Assembly (NCBI GenBank): GCA_035630295.1
Contig: DASQKY010000042.1
Coordinates: 408,202 to 472,201, forward strand
Length of the DNA stretch: 64,000 bases
DNA from: Acidimicrobiales bacterium
GTDB lineage: Bacteria > Actinomycetota > Acidimicrobiia > Acidimicrobiales > Iamiaceae
Direction of reading: 5' to 3'
Shown here: in pieces, positions 1-9,141 of the stretch
Layout of the letters: every line of letters begins with the position of its first letter
Position numbering within the stretch: the first letter of the stretch is position 1
Notes under the pieces: model-generated
The model's input: only the letters and a program-made list of their open reading frames with translations
What the model was told of the DNA's origin: nothing
The model's database searches: none
Position numbers and translations under genes: made by a program

Positions 1-2
1 TC

Positions 3-398
3 GTCCTGACCGCCCGCCAGGCCGGCGACGCCCTGTCCGGCGACCAGCTCACCGAGCTGTACGTGCAGGCCCGGACCCAGCTCGACCGGGCCGTGGAGGT
101 CGATCCCCGCTACGCCGACGCCCGGGCCTTCCAGGTCATCCTGGCCGTGTGGGAGGGCCGCTTCGAGGAGGCCCAGCGCCAGCTCGCCCTCTTCGACGAG
201 CTCGACGCCCCCGCCGACGTGCAGCGCCAGGTCGACTCCCAGCGCCAGGCCATCGCCGACGGCCTGGCCACCGAGGCCGGAGGCGGCGGTGCGACGGAGG
301 GACCGGGCGACGCCCCCGAGGGCACCGACGACGGGCCGTCCGGCGGGGCCGGGACCACGGAGCCCACCCCGGGCTCCGACGAGTCGCCCCCGCCCTGA
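3..398 (+). CDS. C-terminal end of a TPR-like protein (partial)
   Basis: The gene is cut by the window edge, so only its last 131 residues are visible. An open frame runs from the first bases to a TGA at 396-398. The segment LDRAVEVDPRYADARAFQV is followed by WEGRFEEAQRQLALFDELD, which has the helix-turn-helix spacing and the DPxxxDA signature of a tetratricopeptide repeat. The last 40 residues are a low-complexity Gly/Thr/Pro/Asp tail. Proteins of this kind act as scaffolds, and some belong to cytochrome c maturation, but nothing here fixes a role. Identity as TPR-like is moderately supported; function is unknown. Confidence 0.6.
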   Translation, partial: VLTARQAGDALSGDQLTELYVQARTQLDRAVEVDPRYADARAFQVILAVWEGRFEEAQRQLALFDELDAPADVQRQVDSQRQAIADGLATEAGGGGATEGPGDAPEGTDDGPSGGAGTTEPTPGSDESPPP

Positions 399-547
399 CC
401 GAGGGGCCCAGCCGCGCCGGTGCCCGCCCGAGTCGGCGCCCGCCCGAACCGTGCAGCTGGCCCACGATCCGGCCATCGGCTCCGGTCGGCCGTCCGGCGA
501 GGCCACCCTCCTGCCGGCGGACCGGTCGCTCCTGCTAGAGAAGGGCG

Positions 548-1420
548 ATGGGACCGTTCGATCCACCGGTCACCGCGGTCCGAGAGATCGTGGCCCGGGC
601 CCTGGCCGAGGACCTGACCCCGCTGGGGGACATCAGCTCCGCTCTCCTGCCCCCCGGAGCCACGGCCGAGGCCGAGCTGCGCACCCGGGCCGCCGGGGTG
701 GTGGCCGGCACCGCCTGCGTGGATGAGACCCTGCGCCAGGTCGACCACCGCCTGGCCGCGGCCTGGCAGGTCACCGAGGGCGACCCCGTCGACGCCGGTG
801 CCACCCTGGCCCTGGTGCGGGGCCCGCTGGCCTCGATGCTCACGGCCGAGCGCACCGCCCTCAACCTCATCTCCCACCTCTCGGGCGTGGCCACCCTCAC
901 CCGCCGCTTCGTGGAGGCCGCTGGCCCCGACCTCCGGGTGTGGGACACCCGCAAGACCACGCCGGGCCTGCGCGCCCTGGAGAAGGCGGCCGTGCGGGCC
1001 GGCGGGGGTGCCAACCACCGGGGAAACCTGTCCGAGTGGGTGATGCTCAAGGACAACCACCTGGAGCTGGTCGGCGTGGCCGAGGCCGTGGGCCGGGCCC
1101 GGGAGCTGTTCCCGGCCCGAACCGTCCACGTCGAGTGCGACACCCACGAGAAGGTGGTCGAGGCCCTCGACGCCGGGGCCGATGCCCTGCTCCTCGACAA
1201 CATGGCCCCTGCCGAGGTGCGGCGCTGCGTGGCCACCGTGGAGGAACACGCGGCCGGAGGGGAGCGCCGTCCCCTGGTGGAGGTGTCGGGCGGCATCTCC
1301 CTGGAGACGGTGCGCCCCTACGCCGATACCGGCGCTGACCTGGTGTCCTCGGGGTCGCTCACGAGCTCGGCGCCTGTCCTCGACATCGGCCTCGACGTGG
1401 TCGTCACCCACCGCGACTGA
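548..1420 (+). CDS. nadC: Nicotinate-nucleotide pyrophosphorylase (carboxylating)
   Basis: Quinolinate phosphoribosyltransferase converts quinolinate and PRPP to nicotinate mononucleotide in de novo NAD synthesis, in the cytoplasm. The 290-residue length is normal for the family. The AERTALNLISHLSGVAT helix (about 100-116), the DTRKTTPGLR motif (about 133-142) and HRGNLSEWVMLKDNH (about 157-171) contain the Arg/Lys/His residues that bind quinolinate and PRPP. The C-terminal EVSGGIS and SSGSLT segments form the phosphate-binding end of the barrel. The ATG follows a GAGAAGGG stretch that can serve as ribosome-binding site. nadA and nadB are not in the window, so the gene stands apart from its usual partners here. 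Confidence 0.95.
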   Translation: MGPFDPPVTAVREIVARALAEDLTPLGDISSALLPPGATAEAELRTRAAGVVAGTACVDETLRQVDHRLAAAWQVTEGDPVDAGATLALVRGPLASMLTAERTALNLISHLSGVATLTRRFVEAAGPDLRVWDTRKTTPGLRALEKAAVRAGGGANHRGNLSEWVMLKDNHLELVGVAEAVGRARELFPARTVHVECDTHEKVVEALDAGADALLLDNMAPAEVRRCVATVEEHAAGGERRPLVEVSGGISLETVRPYADTGADLVSSGSLTSSAPVLDIGLDVVVTHRD

Positions 1421-1493
1421 CGGGAGCTGACAGGCCCGGGGGTTTCGGGTTGGCGGGGACGGGAACCGTGGGGAGGCCCGGTGAGAGGACCCC

Positions 1494-2234
1494 ATGGCCC
1501 ACCAGCTCGTGGAGATGGCCGACGTGCAGAAGCACTTCGGGCCCCTCCACGTGCTGAAGGACGTCGACCTCACGGTGGCCCGGGGCGAGGTGGTGGTCGT
1601 CATCGGCCCCTCGGGATCGGGCAAGTCCACCCTGTGCCGCACCATCAATCGCCTCGAACCCGTCGACTCGGGCACCATCGCCGTCGACGGTGAGCCTCTG
1701 CCCCAGGAGGGGGCGGCCCTGGCCCGTCTGCGAGCCGACGTGGGCATGGTGTTCCAGAGCTTCAACCTGTTATCCCACATGACGGCCCTGCAGAACGTCT
1801 CCCTCGGCCCGATGCGGGTGCGAGGCCGCAAGAAGGCCGACGCCGAGGAGCACAGCCGGGAGCTGCTGGCCCGGGTGGGCCTGGCCGAGAAGGCCGATGC
1901 CATGCCGGCCGAGCTCTCCGGCGGCCAGCAGCAGCGGGTGGCCATCGCCCGGGCCCTGGCCATGGACCCCAAGCTCATCCTCTTCGACGAGCCCACCTCC
2001 GCCCTCGACCCCGAGATGATCAGCGAGGTGCTCGACGTCATGGTCGAGCTGGCCGCCTCGGGCATGACGATGATCGTCGTCACCCACGAGATGGGGTTCG
2101 CCCGCAAAGCCGCCGACCGCGTCGCCTTCATGGACGAGGGCGAGATCGTCGAGACCCAGCCCCCGGCCGCCTTCTTCGACGCCCCGGAGAGCACCCGAGC
2201 CCGTGACTTCCTCTCCAAGATCCTCAGCCACTGA
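1494..2234 (+). CDS. gluA: Glutamate/polar amino-acid ABC transporter, ATP-binding protein
   Basis: This is the 246-residue cytoplasmic ATPase of a polar amino-acid importer. It shows the Walker A motif GPSGSGKST (about 38-46), the Q-loop FQSFNLL, the signature LSGGQQQR (about 142), Walker B LILFDEP followed by TSALDPE, and the H-loop VTHEM. An AGAGGA Shine-Dalgarno sits 5 bases before the ATG. It is the first gene of a four-gene operon with a lipoprotein and two permeases, in the gluABCD order of Corynebacterium. Glutamate is the best substrate guess from gene order and family; glutamine or aspartate remain possible. Confidence 0.93.
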   Translation: MAHQLVEMADVQKHFGPLHVLKDVDLTVARGEVVVVIGPSGSGKSTLCRTINRLEPVDSGTIAVDGEPLPQEGAALARLRADVGMVFQSFNLLSHMTALQNVSLGPMRVRGRKKADAEEHSRELLARVGLAEKADAMPAELSGGQQQRVAIARALAMDPKLILFDEPTSALDPEMISEVLDVMVELAASGMTMIVVTHEMGFARKAADRVAFMDEGEIVETQPPAAFFDAPESTRARDFLSKILSH

Positions 2235-2256
2235 CCCCCGACGGAAGGTTCCTCCG

Positions 2257-3168
2257 ATGACGCGCCACCCACGACTGCGCACGCTCCTCTGCCTGCTGTT
2301 GCCCTTCGCGTTCCTCCTCTCCGCCTGCGGGGATGACGACGAGGGCCTGGACAGCAACTCGGGCGGCTCCACCGAGCCCGAGCCCGAGGTCGAGCAGACC
2401 GAGTTCCCGGAGGGATCCACCATGGCCCGGCTCCAGGAGGCGGGCACGATCAAGATCGGGGTGAAGTACGACCAGCCGGGCCTGGGTTCGGTGAGCCTGG
2501 AGTCGGAGGAGCCCGAGGGCTTCGACATCGAGATGGGCAAGCTGGTGGCGGCCAAGCTGGGAATCGAGCCCGACGGCATCCAGTTCGTCGAGACGGTCTC
2601 GGCCAACCGGGAGACGTTCATCGAGAACGGCACCGTCGACGTCGTGATCGCCACCTACACGATCAACGACGAGCGCAAGCAGGTCGTCGACTTCGCCGGG
2701 CCCTACTACGTGGCCGGCCAGGACCTCCTCGTGGGTGCCGACGACGAGACCATCAACGGTCCGGACGACCTGGCCGGCAAGCGAGTGTGCGCCGCCAGCG
2801 GGTCCACGCCGATCGAGCGCATCCGCACCGACTACCCCGAGGCCGAGCCCGTCGAGTTCGACACCTACACCGAGTGCGTCGACCAGCTCCTCGCCGACCA
2901 GATCGACGCGGTGAGCACCGACGACATCATCCTCGCCGGCTACGCCGCCGACCCGAAGTACGAGGGCGAGTTCCGCGTCGTGGGCGAGACGTTCAGCGAG
3001 GAGCCCTACGGCATCGGCCTGAAGAAGGGCGACGACGACTTCCGGACCTTCCTCAACGACGTGATCGAGGGCGCCTACGAGGACGGGTCGTGGGAGTCGG
3101 CCTTCGACGCCACCCTGGGTGCCAGCGGCGTCGAGGCCCCCGAGCCCCCGGAGGTCGACCGGTACTGA
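2257..3168 (+). CDS. gluB: Glutamate ABC transporter, substrate-binding lipoprotein
   Basis: An extracytoplasmic solute-binding protein of family 3 (SBP_bac_3), 303 residues. The chosen ATG gives a lipoprotein signal peptide, with Arg-rich N-region, hydrophobic core and lipobox LLSAC with the acceptor Cys at residue 24. An open frame 18 codons longer exists but would bury the signal peptide, and GGAAGG lies just upstream of this ATG. An acidic linker follows, then the ligand domain with GVKYDQPG, the ETVSANRE strand and DVVIATYTIND. It captures the amino acid at the outer membrane face and delivers it to the GluC/GluD permeases encoded next. Confidence 0.93.
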   Translation: MTRHPRLRTLLCLLLPFAFLLSACGDDDEGLDSNSGGSTEPEPEVEQTEFPEGSTMARLQEAGTIKIGVKYDQPGLGSVSLESEEPEGFDIEMGKLVAAKLGIEPDGIQFVETVSANRETFIENGTVDVVIATYTINDERKQVVDFAGPYYVAGQDLLVGADDETINGPDDLAGKRVCAASGSTPIERIRTDYPEAEPVEFDTYTECVDQLLADQIDAVSTDDIILAGYAADPKYEGEFRVVGETFSEEPYGIGLKKGDDDFRTFLNDVIEGAYEDGSWESAFDATLGASGVEAPEPPEVDRY

Positions 3169-3223
3169 GGCGACGGCGCACGGTCGGTCGACCATGACCC
3201 GACATGGCACGCGGTAGGCCGCG

Positions 3224-3871
3224 GTGGACACCGTCTGGGAGAACCGTGACCTGATCCTCGACGGGTTCGCGATGACCGTGCGCCTGTTCGCGGTGTCGGG
3301 CCTGCTCGCCCTGGTCGCCGGCACCCTGCTGGCGATCATGCGGGTGGGCCCGATCCCGCCCGTCCGCTGGGCAGCCAGCACCTACGTCACCGTCCTTCGC
3401 AACACCCCGCTCACCCTGGTCTTCGTCTTCTCCACCTTCGGGCTACCCCGTCTGGAGGTGCGGCTGGAGTTCGTCACCTTCGCCATCGTCGCCCTCACCG
3501 CCTACACGTCGGCCTTCGTGTGCGAGGCGGTGCGCGCCGGCATCAACTCCGTCGCCGCCGGGGAGATCGAGGCGGCCCGGGCGCTGGGGCTGTCCTTCCG
3601 CCAGGTGCTCACGCTGGTGGTGCTGCCCCAGGCCTTCCGGGCCATCGTGCCCCCGCTCACCGGGGTGTTCAACGCCCTCCTGAAGAACACGTCGGTGGCG
3701 GTGGCCTTCAACGTGGCCGAGGCCAACGCCATCTACCGCCGCCTCCAGAACCTCGACGGCAGCGCCACCATCCCGCTCCTGCTCACCCTGGCCGGTGGCT
3801 ACGTGGTCCTCGCCGCCGTCCTCTTCGGCGCCTCCCGCCTCGTCGAGCGGCGCGTGGCGGCGGTGCGGTGA
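3224..3871 (+). CDS. gluC: Glutamate ABC transporter, permease 1
   Basis: Inner-membrane permease of the polar amino-acid uptake family (HisM/GlnP type), 215 residues. The GTG start lies 55 bases after gluB. Hydrophobic segments occur around residues 18-38, 55-72, 85-105 and near the C-terminus. The EAA loop, which docks on the ATPase, reads EIEAARALGLSFRQVLTLVVLPQ in the second half. Its last codon overlaps the GTG of the next permease by GTGA, which implies translational coupling and an obligate heterodimer. Confidence 0.92.
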   Translation: MDTVWENRDLILDGFAMTVRLFAVSGLLALVAGTLLAIMRVGPIPPVRWAASTYVTVLRNTPLTLVFVFSTFGLPRLEVRLEFVTFAIVALTAYTSAFVCEAVRAGINSVAAGEIEAARALGLSFRQVLTLVVLPQAFRAIVPPLTGVFNALLKNTSVAVAFNVAEANAIYRRLQNLDGSATIPLLLTLAGGYVVLAAVLFGASRLVERRVAAVR

Positions 3872-4743
3872 CCGTCGCCCTCTACGACGAGCCCGGCCCC
3901 CGGGCCCGGCGGCGCATCCTCGTCGGGAGCGTCATCGGCGCCGCCGCCCTCCTCCTCCTCGGGGCCTACGTCGCCAAGCGGCTCGACGACACCGGCCAGT
4001 TCCGGTCCGAGTACTGGGCACCCTTCGGCGGGGCCGGCGTGCAGCGCATCCTGCTCCGGGGGCTGCTGGCCACCCTGCGCGCCGCCGGCCTGGCCCTCGT
4101 TCTGGCCATCGCCCTCGGCGTCGTGCTGGCCGTCGGACGCCTCTCCGAGCGCCGGGTGCTGCGCATCCTCAGCGGCGCCGTCGTCGAGCTGTTCCGGGCC
4201 GTCCCCCTGGTCACCCTCATCCTGTTCGCCTTCATCGGCCTGCCCGAGCTGGGCATCGACACCGGGCCCTACTCGTCGGTGGTCATCGGCCTCACCCTCT
4301 ACAACGGCTCGGTGCTGGCCGAGATCTTCCGGGCCGGCATCAACGCCGTGCCCCGGGGCCAGGTGGAGGCGGCCTACAGCATCGGCCTGCGCAAGGCGGC
4401 GGTGCTGCGCCTCGTCCTCATCCCCCAGGCGGTGCGCACGATGATGCCGGTGATCGTGAGCCAGATGGTGGTGCTCCTCAAGGACTCGGCCCTCGGCTTC
4501 ATCGTCGCCTTCCCGGAGCTGCTCCGCAGTGGGCGGCGCATCTACACCAACGTGGGCAACGTCATCCCCACCGCCATCGTCGTGGCCGCCATCTACATCA
4601 CCATCAACCTCAGCCTCAGTGCCATGGCCAACTGGTTGGAGCGCCGTCAGGGCGGGGGCCGACGGCGCCGCGACCGGGGTGAGGCCCGGCTGCCCCCCGA
4701 GCTGGGCGTCGGCGTCCCCGGCGGGACGGGGAGTGGGGCCTGA
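3868..4743 (+). CDS. gluD: Glutamate ABC transporter, permease 2
   Basis: Second inner-membrane permease, 291 residues. The open frame extends much further upstream inside gluC, but the GTG at 3868 overlaps the gluC stop codon and begins a sensible protein with a first membrane helix near residues 14-32. The EAA loop reads QVEAAYSIGLRKAAVLRLVLIPQ. The sequence around ALGFIVAFPELLRSGRRI matches GluD-type permeases. A charged, Arg/Gly-rich cytoplasmic tail of about 40 residues follows the last helix. It completes the GluABCD importer. Confidence 0.92.
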   Translation: MTVALYDEPGPRARRRILVGSVIGAAALLLLGAYVAKRLDDTGQFRSEYWAPFGGAGVQRILLRGLLATLRAAGLALVLAIALGVVLAVGRLSERRVLRILSGAVVELFRAVPLVTLILFAFIGLPELGIDTGPYSSVVIGLTLYNGSVLAEIFRAGINAVPRGQVEAAYSIGLRKAAVLRLVLIPQAVRTMMPVIVSQMVVLLKDSALGFIVAFPELLRSGRRIYTNVGNVIPTAIVVAAIYITINLSLSAMANWLERRQGGGRRRRDRGEARLPPELGVGVPGGTGSGA

Positions 4744-4847
4744 GCCCTCCGGGCAACACCGAGATTTCGGGCGGGGAGCGGGGGCGAGCATGCTGAGGGC
4801 GATCTGCTCCCCGGCAGCCGAGGCCCGAGTGGGCCAGGAGGACCCCG

Positions 4848-5663
4848 GTGCTGCTCGCCATCGACATCGGCAACACCCAGACCGTCATCGGCCTGTACGC
4901 CGGGGCCGGCGCCGTGGGCGAGGAGTCGGCCGCCTCCTCGGGGTCGCGCTGCGAGCAGGGCCTGCTCGACCACTGGCGCATCGCCACCAAGGCCGAGCGC
5001 ACCGCGGATGAGCACGCCCTCATGGTCCAGGAGTTCCTGGGCTTCCACGGCTTCTCCTTCGACGACGACATCGACGGCATCGTCATCTCGTCGGTGGTGC
5101 CCCGGGCCACGGCCGCCTTCCGGGAGATGACCGAGCGCTACTTCGGCTTCCGGCCGGTGGTCATCGAGCCCGGGGTCCGCACCGGCATGCCCGTCCTCAC
5201 CGACAACCCCCGGGAGGTCGGGGCCGACCGCATCGCCAACGCCATCGCCGCCATAGACGTGTTCGGCGGGCCGGCCATCATCATCGACTTCGGCACCGCC
5301 ACCACCTACGACGCGGTGTCGGGCAACGGCGAGCTCCTGGGCTGCGCCATCGCCCCCGGCATCGACATCAGCCTGGACGCCCTGTACCAGCGGGCCGACG
5401 CCCTACGCCGCATCGAGCTGGCCGAGCCCCGCAGCGTCATCGGCCGCACCACGGTCGACGCCCTGCAGGCCGGGGCGGTCTACGGCTTCGCCGGCCAGGT
5501 CGACGGCATCGTGGATCGCATGGTCGACGAGGTGGGCCGGGATGCCACCATCGTGGCCACCGGCGGGCTGGCCGCGCTGATCGCCCCCTACACCCGGTCG
5601 ATCGAGCTCATCGAGCCGTGGCTGACCCTCCACGGCCTTCGCCTCGTCTTCGCCAAGAACTAG
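4848..5663 (+). CDS. coaX: Type III pantothenate kinase
   Basis: Phosphorylates pantothenate in the first step of coenzyme A synthesis, in the cytoplasm. The 271-residue protein has the ASKHA fold landmarks of CoaX: the N-terminal phosphate motif AIDIGNTQT, the central GADRIANAIAA segment with the catalytic Asp, and IIIDFGTATTYD followed by GCAIAPGI for nucleotide binding. The GTG start lies directly before the first beta strand. Unlike PanK types I and II, CoaX enzymes are generally not feedback-inhibited by CoA. An insertion of about 20 residues after residue 18 (GAVGEESAASSGSRCEQG) is longer than in many homologues. It precedes lysS by 51 bases. Confidence 0.94.
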   Translation: MLLAIDIGNTQTVIGLYAGAGAVGEESAASSGSRCEQGLLDHWRIATKAERTADEHALMVQEFLGFHGFSFDDDIDGIVISSVVPRATAAFREMTERYFGFRPVVIEPGVRTGMPVLTDNPREVGADRIANAIAAIDVFGGPAIIIDFGTATTYDAVSGNGELLGCAIAPGIDISLDALYQRADALRRIELAEPRSVIGRTTVDALQAGAVYGFAGQVDGIVDRMVDEVGRDATIVATGGLAALIAPYTRSIELIEPWLTLHGLRLVFAKN

Positions 5664-5714
5664 TAGCCCGCCCCGACCGACCCCGCCCAGGACCCCGAGA
5701 GGCACTGCCGCCCC

Positions 5715-7340
5715 GTGACCACGTCCGCCGACCCCACCCAGCGCCCCGAGGGTGACGCCGACGCGCCGAGCGTGCCCGCCGTGCCGTACCGCTTCGAGCC
5801 GACCCACACCCCGGAGTCGCTCAAGCGGGCCTTCGCCGACCGGCTGGAGGCGGGGGAGGAGCCCGAGGGACCCGAGGTCGAGGTGCGCCTGGCCGGGCGC
5901 CTGGCCCTGCGCCGGGACTCGAAGAACTTCCTGTTCGTCACCCTGGTGCGGGCGGCCGACACCGATGGCGCCCGGCCGGCGGGACCCCCCGACGACACCG
6001 AACGTGGGTCGGACTCGGCCAAGCCCGGTCGCATCCAGCTCATGGCCACCGAGGACGGCACCCCCCGCTACGAGGCCTTCAAGGCCCTGCCCCTCGGCAC
6101 CTGGATCGGCGTCACCCGGGGCACGGTGATGCGCACCCGGCGGGGCGAGCTGTCGGTCAAGGTCCGCGACTGGGTCACCCTGGCCGAGCCGACCCGGGCC
6201 TTCCCCGACAAGTGGCGGCCCACCGACGACCCCGAGTTCCGCTACCGGCAGCGCTACGCCGACCTGTGGGTCAACGACGAGGCCCGGCGCACCTTCCTGC
6301 TGCGCAGCCGGCTGCTGTCGCTGACCCGGCGCTGGTTGGAGGACCGGGGCTTCGTCGAGGTCGAGACCCCGCTGCTGCACCCCATCCCCGGCGGGGCCAC
6401 GGCCACCCCCTTCACCACCCACCACAACGCCCTGGACCTCGACCTCTACCTGCGCATCGCCCCCGAGCTGTACCTGAAGCGGCTGGTGGTGGGCGGGATC
6501 GAGCGGGTGTTCGAGATCGGTCGGGTGTTCCGCAACGAGGGCCTCTCCCCCCGGCACAACCCCGAGTTCACGATGCTCGAGCTCTACCAGGCCTACGCCG
6601 ACTATGGCGACGTGATGACCCTGACCGAGGAGCTGGTGGCCCACCTGGCCCGCGAGCTGTGCGGCACCACCGAGCTGGCCCACGGCGGCCGGCCCCTCGA
6701 CCTCACCCCTCCGTGGCGCCGGGCCCGCATGACCGACCTGATCGAGGAGCAGATCGGCGTCGCCCTCGACGTGCGCCAGCCGGTCGAGGAGCTGCGGGCG
6801 GTGGCGGCCGAGCACGGCGTGGAGGTGGCCGACGACGCCGGCCCCGGCAAGGTCATCCTGGAGATCTACGAGAAGACCACCGAGGCCGCCCTGTGGGGCC
6901 CGGTGTTCGTCATCGACTACCCGCAGGAGGTCTCGCCCCTGGCCCGCCCCCACCGGGAGCGGCCCGGTGAGGTCGAGCGCTTCGAGGCCATCGTGGCCGG
7001 TCGGGAGCTGTGCAACGCCTTCAGCGAGCTCACCGACCCGGTCGACCAGCGGGAGCGGTTCGAGGACCAGGCCCGCCAGCGCGACGCGGGCGACGCCGAG
7101 GCCATGGCCGTCGACCTCGACTACATCCGGGCCCTGGAGTACGGGCTGCCCCCCACGGGGGGCCTGGGGGTGGGCATCGACCGCCTGGTGATGCTGCTGG
7201 CCGACGTGCCGTCCATCCGCGACGTGGTGCTGTTCCCCACCCTGCGCCCGGAGGCCGGGCCCGACGCCGACGGAGCCGACGGCTCGCCGGCCGACGGCGA
7301 CGGGCCGGCCGGGCCGGAGCCCGGTCCCGGGGAGGGCTGA
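5715..7340 (+). CDS. lysS: Lysyl-tRNA synthetase, class II
   Basis: Charges tRNA-Lys with lysine in the cytoplasm. It is 541 residues from a GTG start: an N-terminal OB-fold anticodon domain (about 40-160), then the class II catalytic core. Motif 2 is [14 protein letters not shown] (about residue 272) and motif 3 is [14 protein letters not shown] (about 482-495). The [12 protein letters not shown] segment is typical of LysS. Two oddities are an extra Ala/Gly/Asp-rich loop of about 25 residues inside the OB fold (after TLVRAADTD) and a 30-residue Asp/Gly/Pro low-complexity tail. The catalytic residues are intact, so I expect a working enzyme. One base separates it from the next gene. Confidence 0.95.
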   Translation: MTTSADPTQRPEGDADAPSVPAVPYRFEPTHTPESLKRAFADRLEAGEEPEGPEVEVRLAGRLALRRDSKNFLFVTLVRAADTDGARPAGPPDDTERGSDSAKPGRIQLMATEDGTPRYEAFKALPLGTWIGVTRGTVMRTRRGELSVKVRDWVTLAEPTRAFPDKWRPTDDPEFRYRQRYADLWVNDEARRTFLLRSRLLSLTRRWLEDRGFVEVETPLLHPIPGGATATPFTTHHNALDLDLYLRIAPELYLKRLVVGGIERVFEIGRVFRNEGLSPRHNPEFTMLELYQAYADYGDVMTLTEELVAHLARELCGTTELAHGGRPLDLTPPWRRARMTDLIEEQIGVALDVRQPVEELRAVAAEHGVEVADDAGPGKVILEIYEKTTEAALWGPVFVIDYPQEVSPLARPHRERPGEVERFEAIVAGRELCNAFSELTDPVDQRERFEDQARQRDAGDAEAMAVDLDYIRALEYGLPPTGGLGVGIDRLVMLLADVPSIRDVVLFPTLRPEAGPDADGADGSPADGDGPAGPEPGPGEG

Positions 7341-7341
7341 G

Positions 7342-8313
7342 GTGGGCACCCGCGTGCTGCTCTCGGGGATGGGCGGGGAGCTGGGCACGCGCGTCACCAA
7401 CCTGCTGGAGGCCGACCCGTCCGTCGAGGCCATCGTGGGCCTGGACGTGGCCCCGCCCCGGGACCGCATCCCCCGGGCCGAGTTCCACCTGGTGGCGGCC
7501 CACGACCGCGACCGCATCGCCCGGATCGTGGCCGACGTCGAGCCCACCGCCGTGGTGCACCTGGGCACCTTCGAGCCCGACGCCCGGGTCGGCCGGCGCC
7601 AGGCCGCGACCATGACCGAGGCCCTGTCGGTGGCCACCCTGGGCGCCGCGGCCCGCAGCCCGGCCCTCGACCGCATCGTGGTCCGCAGCGGCATCGAGGT
7701 CTACGGCCGGCCCCGCGGCGGCCCGCACCGCCCCGACGAGACCGTCGAGCCCCGGCCCACCACGGCGTGGGGCCGGACCCTGGCCCGGCTCGAGGAGATG
7801 GCCACACGGGCCGCCCAGGCCGCGGACGTGCCCCTGTGCACCCTGCGGGTGGCGCCGGTGGTGGGTCCGCACGTCCCCAGCCCCCTGGGCCGCTACCTGC
7901 GGTTGCCGGCGGTGCCGGTGTCGGCGGTGGCCGACCCGCCGTTCTCGCTGCTGCACCAGGAGGATGCCTCCGCCGCCGTGGTCCGGGCCCTGGCCTCCGG
8001 CCTCGACCTCACCGTGAACGTGGTGGGGCCCGGGGCGGTGACGCCCACCCAGGCCGTCCGCCTCGGGGGCCGGGTGCCCCTGCCCACCGTCGGTCCCGGC
8101 TGGCTGGCCGCCCGCCTGGCCTGCGAGCTGGTCGGCGCGCCGCTGCCGGCCCACGTGGTGGAGCTGCTGCTGCGGGGCCGGGCGGCCGACGGGGCGCTGG
8201 GCCAGGAGGTCCTGGGCCTGGCCCCTGTGCGCAGCACCGAGGCCGTGGTCCGCGACCTCTACGAGTGGGCCGAGGTGGTGCACCTCCCGGTGGCCGATCG
8301 GGACGCGGCGTGA
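7342..8313 (+). CDS. NAD-dependent epimerase/dehydratase family protein
   Basis: A 323-residue extended short-chain dehydrogenase. The N-terminus MGTRVLLSGMGGELGTRV carries a GxxGxxG dinucleotide site, and AVVHLGTFEPD follows as in nucleoside-sugar epimerases. The usual YxxxK catalytic pair is not clear, because IEVYGRPRGGPH replaces it, so classical epimerase activity is uncertain. The C-terminal half resembles SDR proteins often paired with acyltransferases in actinobacteria. Its stop overlaps the GTG of the next gene. A role in cell-envelope lipid or sugar metabolism is inferred only from that partner. Confidence 0.75.
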   Translation: MGTRVLLSGMGGELGTRVTNLLEADPSVEAIVGLDVAPPRDRIPRAEFHLVAAHDRDRIARIVADVEPTAVVHLGTFEPDARVGRRQAATMTEALSVATLGAAARSPALDRIVVRSGIEVYGRPRGGPHRPDETVEPRPTTAWGRTLARLEEMATRAAQAADVPLCTLRVAPVVGPHVPSPLGRYLRLPAVPVSAVADPPFSLLHQEDASAAVVRALASGLDLTVNVVGPGAVTPTQAVRLGGRVPLPTVGPGWLAARLACELVGAPLPAHVVELLLRGRAADGALGQEVLGLAPVRSTEAVVRDLYEWAEVVHLPVADRDAA

Positions 8314-9041
8314 GCGGCGCCTCGGGTCGCGGCAGCGCGAGTCGGGCCGGGTCCCGGCGGGCCGGGGGGTCCGTGGGTGGCCAGCCCGGCGACGGGCCGA
8401 CGGTGCCGGTGCGGCCGGCGTCGGCCGGGGCGCTGCTGCGGCGCCGGTTCGAGGGCACCCACCACGTCGACGAGTGGGGCCTGGACCCCGATGCCGTCCG
8501 CCTCCTGTCCCCGCTGGTGGGGCTGCGGTGGTCGGTGGAGGCCCAGGGCACCGAGCGCATCCCGGCCTCGGGCCCGGCGGTGCTGGTCCACAACCGGGGG
8601 ATCGGCCTGTCGGAGCTGGTGGTGCTGGCCCGGGGCGTGCGCCGGGCCACCGGGCGCCACGTCCGCACCGCTGGCCTGGTCGACGTGGCCCCCCTGGCCA
8701 CCGTGGGCCGGGCCCTCGGGGCGGTGGTCGACCGTCCCGACGAGCTGCGGGGCCTGCTGCGGGCCGGCGAGCTGGTGGGCCTACCCCTGGGTCGCGACCT
8801 GAGCCGGCCCCGCCGGGCCGGGCCCCTGGTCCCCGAGGCCCTGGCCCCGGCCCTCGACACCTGCGCCGCGGTGATCCCCGTGGCCCTGGTCGGCCCGGTG
8901 GTCGGGCGGAACTGGCGCCTGCTGGTGGGCCGACCCCTGGCCCTCCCCCCCGATCGGGGCCCCCTGGCCGTGGCCGAGGTGGTCGACCAGGCCCGGGCCG
9001 GCGTGGAGACCCTCCTGGCCGAGGCGGCCCGCCGCTTCTGA
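8310..9041 (+). CDS. Lysophospholipid acyltransferase-like protein
   Basis: A 243-residue protein beginning at a GTG that overlaps the stop of the SDR gene. After a Gly/Ser/Arg-rich N-terminal stretch of about 45 residues, the core resembles PlsC-type 1-acylglycerol-3-phosphate acyltransferases: GPAVLVHNRGIGLSELVVL aligns with the block that normally holds the HX4D catalytic motif. The Asp is replaced (HNRGIGLSE), so the active site looks degenerate and catalysis may be lost or altered. A later segment ending LVGLPLGRDLSRPRR resembles the substrate-binding FPEG block. Coupling to the SDR protein suggests joint action at the membrane. Confidence 0.6.
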   Translation: MSGASGRGSASRAGSRRAGGSVGGQPGDGPTVPVRPASAGALLRRRFEGTHHVDEWGLDPDAVRLLSPLVGLRWSVEAQGTERIPASGPAVLVHNRGIGLSELVVLARGVRRATGRHVRTAGLVDVAPLATVGRALGAVVDRPDELRGLLRAGELVGLPLGRDLSRPRRAGPLVPEALAPALDTCAAVIPVALVGPVVGRNWRLLVGRPLALPPDRGPLAVAEVVDQARAGVETLLAEAARRF

Positions 9042-9066
9042 CTCGCCCGGGCTCCTTTCCCGGGTC

Positions 9067-9120
9067 GCCGTTCCGAGGCGCCCGCGCCCACCCCCACGGG
9101 CAGAGGCGTCTCAGAACGGC
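9067..9120. repeat. Palindromic repeat family, copy A (terminator-like)
   Basis: Arms 9067-9082 and 9105-9120 pair over 16 positions with one mismatch and one G-T pair. The core is TTCCGAGGCGCC against GGCGTCTCAGAA. Two further copies of the same core palindrome occur at 46395-46440 and 46454-46501. It lies just after the acyltransferase gene, so it could act as a terminator. Confidence 0.7.
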
Positions 9121-9129
9121 GGGGGCCCG

Positions 9130-9135
9130 TAACCT
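9130..9135 (+). promoter_or_regulatory. -10 box (TAACCT) of a leaderless promoter
   Basis: TAACCT ends 6 bases before the ATG at 9142 and no Shine-Dalgarno is present, which is the TANNNT-N6-start layout of leaderless actinobacterial mRNAs. No -35 consensus is visible. Confidence 0.55.
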
Positions 9136-9141
9136 CCGGGC

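Noticed and set aside
4744-4847. Possible small gene between gluD and coaX
   Set aside because: An ATG at 4790 opens a frame, but it has no ribosome-binding site or -10 box and overlaps coaX.
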